From Methanococcoides seepicolus (GTDB lineage Archaea; Halobacteriota; Methanosarcinia; Methanosarcinales; Methanosarcinaceae), in NCBI RefSeq assembly GCF_023684405.1, contig NZ_JAGSOI010000026.1, positions 1 to 33,458 of the forward strand: 33,458 nt of DNA, given 5' to 3'. The translations under genes were made by a program, and so were the position numbers. This document shows, one piece after another, positions 16,520 through 24,810 of the stretch. The notes beneath the pieces were generated by a model, which saw only the letters and a list, made by a program, of their open reading frames with translations, made no database searches and was not told the origin of the DNA. Within the stretch, counting starts at the first letter, position 1. Each line of letters opens with the position of its first letter.

Positions 16520-18862
16520 TTATTTTTTCCTGTAACTGCTTCGCATCTGTGCTGCAACCTCACATTTACGATTGGCACAATATTCCTTCGCATCCTTCCC
16601 CTGCTCTTTGACGCGCAACCATCGCCATCCACATCCCCCACAGACCTTATCGGTGATGGTCAGCCTGCCGTTCTTTGGAACAGATTGTGTATGACCACAA
16701 CGTTTTGTACAGCCAAGGAAACGTGAGTCTTTGGTAGTGATCAGAAATGTCTGACCATCGCAGGCAGGACATGCACCCACCACTTCGGGAGGATAACATT
16801 CCTTTTCCATATCGCATGAAAAGCATGGGCCTATACCCACAGCCCAGAAATATTTGCTTCCCACCTTCAAAACAGCCGCTCCACCTTTCTTGCACGTACG
16901 TGACCTCTGCACGGCCAAAGCACCTGTTTTCGGCAAAGGGAAAGTGTTCTTGCACTGCGGATAACCTGTACAACCTACAAAGCGTCCTTTATCCGTAGTA
17001 ATGATGTGAAGCACCCGTTCACACTCACTGCATTTACCAATGTGGTTCTTCTTATCAGTCTCGACCGCTTCATCTGTAATAGTACCTGCAATGCGAGTGA
17101 CCATCAGATCACGATTGCTCAAAAGCTGTGAATACATCCCTTTGATAAGCGAAGTACCTTCTTCAAGAGCCAATTCAAATTTCTTGGTCCCGTCTTCAAC
17201 ATCCTGTATGAGAGATTCTATGCTTGAACGAATATCAGGTTTAACAAGGATAGAAACTGAACTGTTCAGCGCATCCATCAAAGTAAAACCGGTATCGAGT
17301 ATGGCAATGGTCTTTCCCTTTACCTCGAAATAACCACGTTTCTTGTTGGTCTCTATATGGCTCGGAGCAGTTGCTTTGGTACCAATGCCATGCTTATCCA
17401 TAAGCGTAAGGAGTTCGGCCTCAGTTAGCCTTTTCGGAGGTGTGGTCTGTGCCTTTATATTAGTGACCTTCTTGACATCGAGAATCTCACCCAGATCGAG
17501 TTCCGGTAATATCTTGTCCTGTGGTTTCTCAAAAGGATAAACAGCAAGCCATCCGGCATTATTCTGTATCGAGCCCGTAGAATCGAACAGTTCGTCCACC
17601 ATGGTGATCTCAAATCTTGTCTTTTCAAATATCGCCGGCGGAAGTAAGTTCGCAATGAAATGCCTTACGATAAGATCATATACATCCCATGCACGCGGCA
17701 TCTTGACAGCCCTTTCGACCTCCATGCGTGAACCTGCCTTGATCGGATGAATAGGCGGGTGGTCATGACCGTCCTTTTTACCATTACGGGGAACTATGGC
17801 CTTTTGTGAGAGTAACAACAATGCAAAATCCTGATAATCCCCTTTAGTAAAGCCTTTGAGTATGCTGGCGAAATCCATGTCATCAGCATACATGTTCGTC
17901 TCTGTCCTCGGATAGCTCGTAAAGCCTGAAAGATAGAGCTGTTCAGCTATCTCCAGAGCCTGATCAGGACTCACACCCAGATATTTCGATGCACGTTTAA
18001 GGAACTCATTGGTGTTGAGAGGGAAGGGAGGATTTGTATTCATCTCCTTTACTGTCTTTTTGGAAATGACCGCGGTCTTGCAACCTTTCAGTTTCTTAAA
18101 GATCGCATCCGCTTTTTCTTTATCATAGATGTGACCACCACGGTGCACACCTGTAATATCAGCACCCTTTCCGGTGAATACTCCCTCGATCTTCCAGAAA
18201 TCCCGGGGATCGAACTTACGAATGGCAAGTTCACGTTCATAAACAAAACCACATGTAGGGGTCTGACATGGTCCGATGGAGAGAACACCTTTGGTTCTTG
18301 CCCTTTCCCGCACCGAAAGGGTCACAAATCGAGTAAAGGATGCACCCATCTTGAGATCAAGGATCTGTCTCGCCTCTGCGGACATCGCCATGTTCTCATC
18401 AGGCTCCACAAGGTCATTAAAAGCCTTTTCGATCTCACTTTTGGAAAGAGAGGAAAAACGTGCACGTTTAACTGTTGAATTGCACACTTTCTCTGCAATG
18501 GACTTCGCTTCGAACCCTATATTCTCCCCTTCCCGATCAAAATCGCAAGCAAGCACAAGAAGATCTGCACCTTTGGAGATCTTCAGAATAGCACTGCCAA
18601 ACGATGCTTTGTTGATCTGCTTCACAGGATCGGTATCCAACAGAACAGCGGGGTCCACATCCCTCCAATTGTTGAACTCTTCGGGATAATCATACCCCAT
18701 GATATGACCTGCAAGTCCCATGATCTTCCAGAGAGATCCATCCCTCTGGAACTCATATACAGAAACACCATCCACGATGCTTCTTTTTGCTGAACCTCCG
18801 GACAAGATGGTAGATATCTGTGCAGCGGCCTTGTTCTTCTCGGTGAATACAACTGTGGTCAT
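16520..18862 (-). CDS. topA: DNA topoisomerase I (type IA)
   Basis: 780 residues. The N-terminal Toprim domain has an acidic Mg-binding segment (LACDFDREGENIGFEA). The catalytic core holds the active tyrosine Tyr317 in GFTSYPRTETNMY. The C-terminal part has several four-cysteine zinc ribbons (from about CSECERV onward, including CGGCGW) used for DNA binding. The enzyme relaxes negatively supercoiled DNA by single-strand passage. The length and the Asp-rich Toprim fit archaeal TopA rather than reverse gyrase, as there is no helicase domain. It is convergent with the nitroreductase gene. Start ATG 18862 is followed directly by the family N-terminus (TTVVFTEKNKAAAQI). Confidence 0.94.
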   Translation of the reverse strand: MTTVVFTEKNKAAAQISTILSGGSAKRSIVDGVSVYEFQRDGSLWKIMGLAGHIMGYDYPEEFNNWRDVDPAVLLDTDPVKQINKASFGSAILKISKGADLLVLACDFDREGENIGFEAKSIAEKVCNSTVKRARFSSLSKSEIEKAFNDLVEPDENMAMSAEARQILDLKMGASFTRFVTLSVRERARTKGVLSIGPCQTPTCGFVYERELAIRKFDPRDFWKIEGVFTGKGADITGVHRGGHIYDKEKADAIFKKLKGCKTAVISKKTVKEMNTNPPFPLNTNEFLKRASKYLGVSPDQALEIAEQLYLSGFTSYPRTETNMYADDMDFASILKGFTKGDYQDFALLLLSQKAIVPRNGKKDGHDHPPIHPIKAGSRMEVERAVKMPRAWDVYDLIVRHFIANLLPPAIFEKTRFEITMVDELFDSTGSIQNNAGWLAVYPFEKPQDKILPELDLGEILDVKKVTNIKAQTTPPKRLTEAELLTLMDKHGIGTKATAPSHIETNKKRGYFEVKGKTIAILDTGFTLMDALNSSVSILVKPDIRSSIESLIQDVEDGTKKFELALEEGTSLIKGMYSQLLSNRDLMVTRIAGTITDEAVETDKKNHIGKCSECERVLHIITTDKGRFVGCTGYPQCKNTFPLPKTGALAVQRSRTCKKGGAAVLKVGSKYFWAVGIGPCFSCDMEKECYPPEVVGACPACDGQTFLITTKDSRFLGCTKRCGHTQSVPKNGRLTITDKVCGGCGWRWLRVKEQGKDAKEYCANRKCEVAAQMRSSYRKK

Positions 18863-19198
18863 GGATAATTGGGTGGATAAAGTAGTTCAAATAGCGATAC
18901 TGTTCCTAAAAAAGGTATGACATTACATAACGCTAACACTACATTAAAGTTATCTGGCATTAAAAAAATAGATATTGATACCACAATATGTTAGAGAGAA
19001 ATTATTCTAATGTTGTTCATCTTCGTTTAAATGAGAAATCATTGTACACACCATCATAGTAATTTTGCATGAAATATAATCGTTTATGTGAAGAATAATA
19101 AAAATTAAAAGTGCTAGAGAAAATCATTAAATTTGAGAAATAATTAAAGAATCATTTCAAGTTTAGTTTATTGTATAACATTACAAGAAGGATATAAT
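18863..19198. other. AT-rich intergenic region between topA and the UDG-like gene
   Basis: Very AT-rich, with no coding frame I can support. It must hold the divergent promoters of topA and the gene at 19199. GAAGGATATAAT immediately before 19199 supplies that gene's ribosome binding site. No repeats or structured RNA are evident. Confidence 0.4.
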
Positions 19199-20230
19199 AT
19201 GAAAGATATAACTTGGCATACTGAGCCAAATAACAAAGATGAAGCGATGCGAGAAATCATTAAAGAAGTTCGGAATTGTAATTTAAATTGTTATAGGGAA
19301 GAATACAAAAAACCATTGAAAACACTTTTTAATCGAATCATTAGCGTAGAAGAACTTATGAACGGCAGACCTCTGATAGATGATTGGAGAAGTCAAGATA
19401 TTCTGTTTATTTCGCAAGCACCTTCTAAGCAAGCATGGGTAGATAACGAGTTGAGTTCATTAGACAATTCTTTTTTTACTGACTTTTTATTGAAAAAAAT
19501 CTATCCTAATAATAATTCAAGCGTAGCAATTGAAAAATGGAAACAAAATGTCTTCTGGATTCATACTGCCAACTGTTATCCTGGCAAAGGTGAAGGTGGA
19601 GATAAAGTCCCTAATATGGATTGTGCTGAAATGTATTTCGATAAAATAATCGAAACTATGAATCCAAAACTCATTATTTTGATGGGGTTATCTGCAACTA
19701 AGTTTTTTACAGAATATAGAAGATTATCAGATATTAATAAAAAGTCACCACGTTTAAAAGATATACTATATTTACAATACGACAAACAAAAACCATTTTT
19801 TGTTGATTCTAAAGACGGGACCAATCAATATGAAACCATAGTCATCCCACACGCAGCAAACTTAACTAAGTTATCTGAAAGTGGAATATTTGCTTACAAT
19901 CTTTTAATTGATTCATTAATAGATGGGAAGGCTAAAAAGAATGAATATGAATTCACACTTAAAACCAAAGACATTGTTTCATCTTCTAAGCACACTTGGC
20001 TTGATGAAATTGTGTATGTGCTAAAAGAACTGGGGGGACATGCCAAAAATAAAGACATATTTATTGAAGTCGAAAAAAGAGGTATGATGAATTTCACTCC
20101 ACGCTGGAAAAATAGTGTAATAAAAACTATTGGATTACATTCAAGTGATTCCAAATCTTACAAAGAAGGCAATTCAGATAGATTTTATAAGATTGATAGA
20201 GGCCATTGGGGATTAAGGGACTTTAAATAA
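19199..20230 (+). CDS. Uracil-DNA-glycosylase-like protein fused to a helix-turn-helix domain
   Basis: 343 residues, more AT-rich than its neighbours. Residues about 60-240 follow the UDG-superfamily order: DILFISQAPSKQAW in place of the GEAPG water-activating motif, then HTANCYPGKG, PKLIILMGLSATKFF, and IVIPHAANLTKL in the position of the HPS motif. Residues about 265-343 (TWLDEIVYVLKELGGHAKN ... GHWGLRDF) resemble HARE-type or restriction-associated winged helix-turn-helix modules. UDGs remove uracil or other damaged bases. The altered motif 1 means activity is uncertain. Composition, flanking junk and domain pairing suggest horizontal acquisition, perhaps as a repair or defence gene. Confidence 0.6.
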   Translation: MKDITWHTEPNNKDEAMREIIKEVRNCNLNCYREEYKKPLKTLFNRIISVEELMNGRPLIDDWRSQDILFISQAPSKQAWVDNELSSLDNSFFTDFLLKKIYPNNNSSVAIEKWKQNVFWIHTANCYPGKGEGGDKVPNMDCAEMYFDKIIETMNPKLIILMGLSATKFFTEYRRLSDINKKSPRLKDILYLQYDKQKPFFVDSKDGTNQYETIVIPHAANLTKLSESGIFAYNLLIDSLIDGKAKKNEYEFTLKTKDIVSSSKHTWLDEIVYVLKELGGHAKNKDIFIEVEKRGMMNFTPRWKNSVIKTIGLHSSDSKSYKEGNSDRFYKIDRGHWGLRDFK

Positions 20231-20426
20231 GAAAGACAACGATTCAGTTCTCCGGTTAATTATCCGTGAAGATCTCTATAAACAACATCCCAATTGGACA
20301 AAAGATCAGTTATCTGACATGGCAAAAGGCACAACTACAACAATTGGCATTGAACAGGATGAAAACTTTGCACCAATTGCCATAAAATTAACTCGTGCAC
20401 GATTCACAAGGATTTTTAAATTATAG
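20220..20426 (+). pseudogene. Orphan open frame behind the UDG-like gene
   Basis: A frame shifted by one from the UDG-like gene runs without stop over its end and encodes about 68 protein-like residues (KKDNDSVLRLIIREDLYKQH ... LTRARFTRIFKL), closing with TAG. No good start is visible; ATG at 20320 would give 35 residues. Either a remnant of another gene or the C-terminal tail of a frameshifted neighbour. Not recognised. Confidence 0.3.
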
Positions 20427-20427
20427 A

Positions 20428-20464
20428 AAACAAATAAAAATAGAGGTGAACAAAAGGTTCACCT
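20428..20464 (-). terminator. Hairpin terminator overlapping the stop codon of the stress-protein gene
   Basis: On the plus strand AGGTGAAC (20444-20451) and GTTCACCT (20457-20464) form a perfect eight-pair stem with a five-base loop. Read on the minus strand, the stem includes the TGA stop at 20461-20459 and is followed by a T-rich stretch (CTATTTTTATTTG). This fits an intrinsic-type end of the minus-strand transcript. Confidence 0.55.
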
Positions 20465-20905
20465 TACTACCAGAACTTCCACAGGAGAATGACGTAATAC
20501 ATTTTCCGCCACACTTCCGAGAAGCAATCTTGTCAGGCCGGTCTTACCGAGAGTTCCCAGTACGATGAGGTCGATGTCGTTATCCTGTGCATATTTGAGA
20601 ATCTCTTCAGCAGGATGACCTTCAAGCAGAACAGGTTCTGCATCCACGCCATTTATTTTGGCGACTTCGACAACCTCGTTCACTGCTTTTGTACCCTCTT
20701 CCCTCATCACATCAAATGGTACTTCCCATCGCATCATCCTTGAGCCGATAGGCATGGAAGAGGCGGGATGTGTCGGAAGGACACAAACTGCATAGATCTT
20801 TGCTCCAAGCAGCCCTGCCAGGTTCATTCCTGAAAAAATAGCATTCTTTGCATTATCAGAACCGTCGGTAGCTATCAATATTTTATTATAACTTTTACCT
20901 GCCAT
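20459..20905 (-). CDS. Universal stress protein (UspA family)
   Basis: 148 residues from ATG 20905, beginning MAGKSYNKILIATDGSDNA. The ATP-binding signature GTLGKTGLTRLLLGSVAEN with a terminal HSPVEVLVVR is complete, so an ATP-binding, dimeric USP is expected. The ATG at 20905 is preferred over a longer start at 20947 because GGGGGT lies six bases upstream of it and the extra residues (MSFQRAPMYYW) are not USP-like. The precise role is unknown, and such proteins usually accumulate under stress or starvation. It is divergent from thiC across about 210 bases. Confidence 0.92.
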   Translation of the reverse strand: MAGKSYNKILIATDGSDNAKNAIFSGMNLAGLLGAKIYAVCVLPTHPASSMPIGSRMMRWEVPFDVMREEGTKAVNEVVEVAKINGVDAEPVLLEGHPAEEILKYAQDNDIDLIVLGTLGKTGLTRLLLGSVAENVLRHSPVEVLVVR

Positions 20906-21025
20906 GTAATACCCCCAGTAATACATAGGTGCTCTTTGAAAAGACATTCACCCAAGTAAAATATACTTTTCAATAGTATATTATATTTACGAAAATGTCC
21001 TGAGAAAGTTCGGTCATAGGAATAT

Positions 21026-21118
21026 GAAACATATATATGCACCTGTGCTGTATTGCAACTACAAACACGACTTGAAAACATAACATATTAAGCTACAGAC
21101 CATTACGCCGGAGTAACT
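21026..21118 (+). promoter_or_regulatory. thiC promoter and leader
   Basis: A TATA box AACATATATATG at 21028-21039 puts transcription start near 21060, leaving a leader of about 60 bases that ends in GGAG (21110-21113) before ATG 21119. The leader is too short and lacks the conserved CUGAGA-type core for a TPP riboswitch, so control by thiamine, if any, is probably through a repressor. Confidence 0.4.
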
Positions 21119-22408
21119 ATGACATTAATGGAAGATGCAAGGAAGGGATTGATCACTCCTGAGATTAGAAGTGTGGCCGAAGTTGAGGGGATAGATGCGG
21201 ATCTGGTAAGGTCCTGTGTTGCAAAAGGACTTGTGACCATCCCGAAGAACATCAAAGGTAAATCTCGTGCATTCGGTATTGGGAAATATATGAGCGTTAA
21301 GGTAAACGCCAATATCGGAACCTCAAGGGATTTTGTAGATATCGATGACGAGGTCGATAAAGCAAAAGCTGCGGTTGAATACGGAGCAGATACCATTATG
21401 GACCTGTCTACCGGAGGTGACCTCGACCTTATACGTGCAAGGATAATGGATGCCGTGGATGTACCTATTGGCACCGTGCCAATATACCAGGCAGCAGCAT
21501 CCCATAAAACTGTGGTCGATATGACATCTGATGACATGTTCAATGCTGTTCGCAAACATGCGGAGGATGGAGTCGATTTTGTCACAATCCATTCAGGTGT
21601 CAATTATAATGCATTGGAAAGGCTCAAAAAAGGTGACAGGATCACAAATGTTGTCAGTCGTGGCGGTTCATTCACCATTGCATGGATGATACACAATGAA
21701 CAGGAAAATCCATTCTATTCTGAATATGACTACCTTGTGGAGATAGCAAAGGAATACGACCTGACAATAAGTCTTGGCGATGGTATGAGACCGGGTTGTA
21801 TCCATGATGCATCAGATGCACCAAAGTTCATGGAGTTCATCACCCTCGGAGAACTTGTCAGCAAAGCAAGGGAATCGGACGTGCAGACATTTGTGGAAGG
21901 TCCGGGACATGTACCTTTGAACGAAGTAGAGCTTAGCGTAAAGGCAATGAAAGAATTGTGCCACGGTGCACCCCTTTATCTGCTTGGCCCTCTTGTGACC
22001 GATATTGCACCAGGTTATGACCATATAACAGGAGCTATCGGAGGCACACTGGCAGGAATGTACGGAGCGGATTTCCTTTGTATGACAACACCGGCAGAAC
22101 ATCTTGCATTGCCAACCGTAGATGACATACGCGAAGGTGCTATTGTCACAAATATCGCTGCACACGCTGCCGATCTTACCCGCGAGGGACAGAAAGAAAA
22201 GGCGCGTGAGCTGGATGACAGGATGGCACATGCACGTGCTGAACTCGATTGGGAGACACAATACGAAGTTGCCATCGATACTGAAAAGGCACGCAATATC
22301 AGAGAAAGCCGAAATACCGGTACTGATGCGTGTTCCATGTGCGGTGAACTCTGTGCCATGAAGATAGTCAAAAGTGCACTTGAAGAGAGCAGGCAGAAAG
22401 AGAATTGA
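21119..22408 (+). CDS. thiC: Phosphomethylpyrimidine synthase
   Basis: 429 residues of the radical-SAM-like ThiC family, which converts aminoimidazole ribotide to hydroxymethylpyrimidine phosphate for thiamine. Visible signatures are the [13 protein letters not shown] segment, [26 protein letters not shown]-type [20 protein letters not shown], and the C-terminal cluster-binding cysteines Cys405, Cys408 and Cys412 (CSMCGELC). It lacks the long N-terminal extension of bacterial and plant ThiC, as expected for an archaeal type. The gene is monocistronic, with a T-run at 22425-22431 as likely transcript end. Thiamine diphosphate made through this route is also the cofactor of the nearby IlvB, but the two are not in one operon. 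Confidence 0.95.
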   Translation: MTLMEDARKGLITPEIRSVAEVEGIDADLVRSCVAKGLVTIPKNIKGKSRAFGIGKYMSVKVNANIGTSRDFVDIDDEVDKAKAAVEYGADTIMDLSTGGDLDLIRARIMDAVDVPIGTVPIYQAAASHKTVVDMTSDDMFNAVRKHAEDGVDFVTIHSGVNYNALERLKKGDRITNVVSRGGSFTIAWMIHNEQENPFYSEYDYLVEIAKEYDLTISLGDGMRPGCIHDASDAPKFMEFITLGELVSKARESDVQTFVEGPGHVPLNEVELSVKAMKELCHGAPLYLLGPLVTDIAPGYDHITGAIGGTLAGMYGADFLCMTTPAEHLALPTVDDIREGAIVTNIAAHAADLTREGQKEKARELDDRMAHARAELDWETQYEVAIDTEKARNIRESRNTGTDACSMCGELCAMKIVKSALEESRQKEN

Positions 22409-22651
22409 TCTTCCTGTAGCTCTTTTTTTCAATTACTGAGATAGAAGAACTTTATGCATTTCTTTTTTTGAAATATTGCTAATTTTACAGGACCTATTTG
22501 TCAAAATGTACGCTTTGACCGATAAATAGGGTATTTTTCGGTTAACCACACGAATTTTCGGTCAACGATATGAATTATTGGTCAACGAATGAAATTATGA
22601 GATTTTGAACTGAATACGGAGGAAGTGAGAAAGATATTGGAGAAAATGCCA
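22409..22651. other. Convergent intergenic region with T-run and 20-bp repeats
   Basis: It lies between the 3' ends of thiC and the serpin gene. It contains the thiC T-run (22425-22431) and a small array of 20-bp repeats at 22539-22598. No gene found. Confidence 0.45.
22539..22598 (+). repeat. Three tandem 20-bp degenerate repeats
   Basis: Units begin at 22539 (CGGTTAACCACACGAATTTT), 22559 (CGGTCAACGATATGAATTAT) and 22579 (TGGTCAACGAATGAAATTAT). The spacing is exactly 20 bp. A reverse copy of the core, TTGACCG, lies at 22515-22521. The array lies between two converging genes, so a promoter role is unlikely. Confidence 0.5.
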
Positions 22652-23902
22652 TTATGACATTTCCTCAGATTCAGGACTTTCAACTTTACCCATGAAAAGT
22701 ATGGTACCTGTTCTCTTATCTTCGATGAAGAACAGGAAGGGATGGTCTGCTGTAAACTCATACTTGTAGTAAGGTAGTCCATCTTCCATTACGATTCCTG
22801 TTGCTGCTGCAGCTTCAGTTCCTTTTTCATTTACACCGATATATGCCTGATGAACTACTTCAGATATGAATAGACCGCCACTGGCACTGATACCTGAAAA
22901 ATCAGCCATGCCAGAATCAAAAGCATCAACAATTCCCATGTCCTGCAACGGTTCATTTAATTTAGCCTTTGTCTCGAACGTGAACTTTGGCAACAGGATT
23001 TTTACTTCGTCAGAATGAAGGTTATCCTTTAGCTCATTGTAATAGCTGAGCGTAAGATCATTTTCAAATTTTTCAATGTTGTTGTCGGACGGAAGAATGA
23101 TGTACATGCTAATATCATCACCCTTATATGGCAATTCTAAGATTTGGGCATTCTTATCTTCTCCATAATTGTATGTACCTATGACATACATTGTGTCAAC
23201 TTTCTTCTCCTTCCCGTTGGAAAGATGGAATACTCTTTTTCGAGTGCCTGCTTCTTCAAACTCTTCTAACCAGGTGCCATTGAAATAAACTGCATTGGTA
23301 ATTATCAGCCTTGTATTTCCGTCAATGCTTCCTTCAGACAGCAGATCTTTTATTTTATCATTAGTTTTATTCTCAACCCAACTATTGATAACAAGTCTGG
23401 ACTCTTCTGGTTGCCCTGCAAAATCAAGTGGTGTTATCATTCCACCATAATAGTTTTCCGCATTGAACGCATACTGTTCATTCAATGGATATTCTTCAAG
23501 GATCCATAGTGCATTCGCAGTTTTCAGATCGTATGCATCGTTGTCAGAATTGATTGTATCTGTCATCTCTTTTGAACTTTCTTCAAGAACAGGTTTACTT
23601 AGAGGATAGTAAAAAACATTTGAAATCTGCTTTTTTGTAGAACCTTCTGCACCATCATAACAAATAGCCATTGCAGTGAATATACTGTATGGTGAGAAGA
23701 AGAGATTTTCATTTTCAATTTTAACCACTGAATACATGTCAAAAGCAAAAGCATTGTTTGCTGTTGCAATATCATACTCTTCAACTGAATCTGCATTGAT
23801 TGTATTCTTTGTGTTTATAGTCGAATCTTCAATACAACCACCTAGAAAAAGTGATGTAATTATACACAATGTAACAATCACCAAAGTTTTTGTTTTTCTC
23901 AT
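22652..23902 (-). CDS. Serpin (serine protease inhibitor), lipoprotein
   Basis: 416 residues. An N-terminal lipoprotein signal (MRKTKTLVIV ... LFLGGC) implies a membrane-anchored extracellular protein. The serpin fold is recognisable from NAFAFDMYSVV, FSPYSIFTAMAICYDGAEG, NAVYFNGTW and VHQAYIGVNEKGTEAAAAT, the last being an inhibitory-type hinge with small residues at P12-P9. DHPFLFFIEDKRTGTILFMG closes the fold. Counting from the hinge places the scissile bond near EDGLP, an acidic loop, so the target protease class is unclear. Serpins trap proteases by loop insertion. They occur in only some archaea, and this one was probably acquired from bacteria. Monocistronic. Confidence 0.93.
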   Translation of the reverse strand: MRKTKTLVIVTLCIITSLFLGGCIEDSTINTKNTINADSVEEYDIATANNAFAFDMYSVVKIENENLFFSPYSIFTAMAICYDGAEGSTKKQISNVFYYPLSKPVLEESSKEMTDTINSDNDAYDLKTANALWILEEYPLNEQYAFNAENYYGGMITPLDFAGQPEESRLVINSWVENKTNDKIKDLLSEGSIDGNTRLIITNAVYFNGTWLEEFEEAGTRKRVFHLSNGKEKKVDTMYVIGTYNYGEDKNAQILELPYKGDDISMYIILPSDNNIEKFENDLTLSYYNELKDNLHSDEVKILLPKFTFETKAKLNEPLQDMGIVDAFDSGMADFSGISASGGLFISEVVHQAYIGVNEKGTEAAAATGIVMEDGLPYYKYEFTADHPFLFFIEDKRTGTILFMGKVESPESEEMS

Positions 23903-24007
23903 AATCTTTAGTAGAAGTGTAGGTATAAAAAATTTGTGACGCTCTTGTAATCTGCATTAAAATGTATCGGGAAATTTCAAGGTAATTTTCGGGCAAAGCG
24001 CAAAATG

Positions 24008-24024
24008 TCGGAAAGTATATATAG
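24008..24024 (+). promoter_or_regulatory. TATA-type promoter of the ABC-exporter operon
   Basis: CGGAAAGTATATATAG at 24009-24024 is a strong TATA box with a purine-rich BRE-like lead. Transcription should start near 24046, giving a short leader that contains GGGTTGTG as a possible ribosome binding site before ATG 24076. Confidence 0.5.
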
Positions 24025-24075
24025 AAACATGCGTATAGAAAATCTTGTCGATAAATAGACAGGGTTGTGCATCAC

Positions 24076-24801
24076 ATGGAAGAACAGGTATTGAACAACC
24101 AGACCGAACAAAAAATGAAAGGCATACCCGATAAGGTCATGGAAACCATTGGCCTGAAAAAAAGCTATTATCTGTCCGACATGGAAGTACCGATCCTTCA
24201 TGATATCAACATCACTGTGAAAAAAGGAGAGTTCATTGCGATCATGGGACCATCGGGTTCTGGCAAAAGCACTCTTATGAACTTGCTTGGATGTCTTGAC
24301 AGACCAAGTGAAGGACAGGTCCTTGTCATGGGCAAGGACATAAACAGTATCTCTGAGAGTGAACTTGCAAAGCTTCGGGGATTAGAGATCGGTTTTGTAT
24401 TTCAGAACTTCAACCTTGTTTCAAGACTTACAGCTTTACAGAATGTCCTTTTACCAACACATGCTAACCGCAGAATTGATGTCAACGTGAACCAACGTGC
24501 GAAACAGCTTCTGGGACTGGTAGGACTGGATGACCGCATGGAACACAGACCTACTGAGCTTTCAGGTGGACAATCACAGAGGGTCGCTATTGCAAGAGCC
24601 CTCATCAACGAGCCTGCCATCATTCTGGCAGATGAACCTACGGGGAACCTCGACTCGAAGACAAGTGTCGAGATAATGGAACTCTTTTCCGAGCTTCACA
24701 GGAATGGAAGCACGATAATAATGATAACACACGATCCTGAGACATCAGCATATGCTGACAGGACCATCCACGTGAAAGACGGCTATATAGAGAATAATTA
24801 A
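24076..24801 (+). CDS. MacB/LolD-type ABC transporter ATPase
   Basis: 241 residues from ATG 24076. Walker A is GPSGSGKST (about 58-66), the Q-loop is VFQNFNL, the signature is LSGGQSQRVAIARAL, Walker B is IILADEPTGNLDS, and the switch histidine is in MITHDPE. The MNLLGCLDRPSEG phrase is characteristic of the MacB/LolD/FtsE-type group, which powers mechanotransmission or extrusion rather than classical import. The first 30 residues are a poorly conserved extension, so the true start could be a later ATG. It is the first gene of an operon with a secreted COG1361 protein and a FtsX/MacB permease. Confidence 0.93.
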   Translation: MEEQVLNNQTEQKMKGIPDKVMETIGLKKSYYLSDMEVPILHDINITVKKGEFIAIMGPSGSGKSTLMNLLGCLDRPSEGQVLVMGKDINSISESELAKLRGLEIGFVFQNFNLVSRLTALQNVLLPTHANRRIDVNVNQRAKQLLGLVGLDDRMEHRPTELSGGQSQRVAIARALINEPAIILADEPTGNLDSKTSVEIMELFSELHRNGSTIIMITHDPETSAYADRTIHVKDGYIENN

Positions 24802-24810
24802 GGTGATGAC

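Noticed and set aside
21040-21118. Possible TPP riboswitch before thiC
   Set aside because: The leader is only about 60 bases and shows no CUGAGA/ACCUGA-type core.
21812-22432. 206-residue minus-strand frame opposite thiC
   Set aside because: Cysteine-rich shadow of thiC; the plus-strand gene is complete.
22539-22598. Could the 20-bp repeats be a CRISPR array?
   Set aside because: Units are contiguous with no unique spacers, degenerate and too short; no cas genes nearby.
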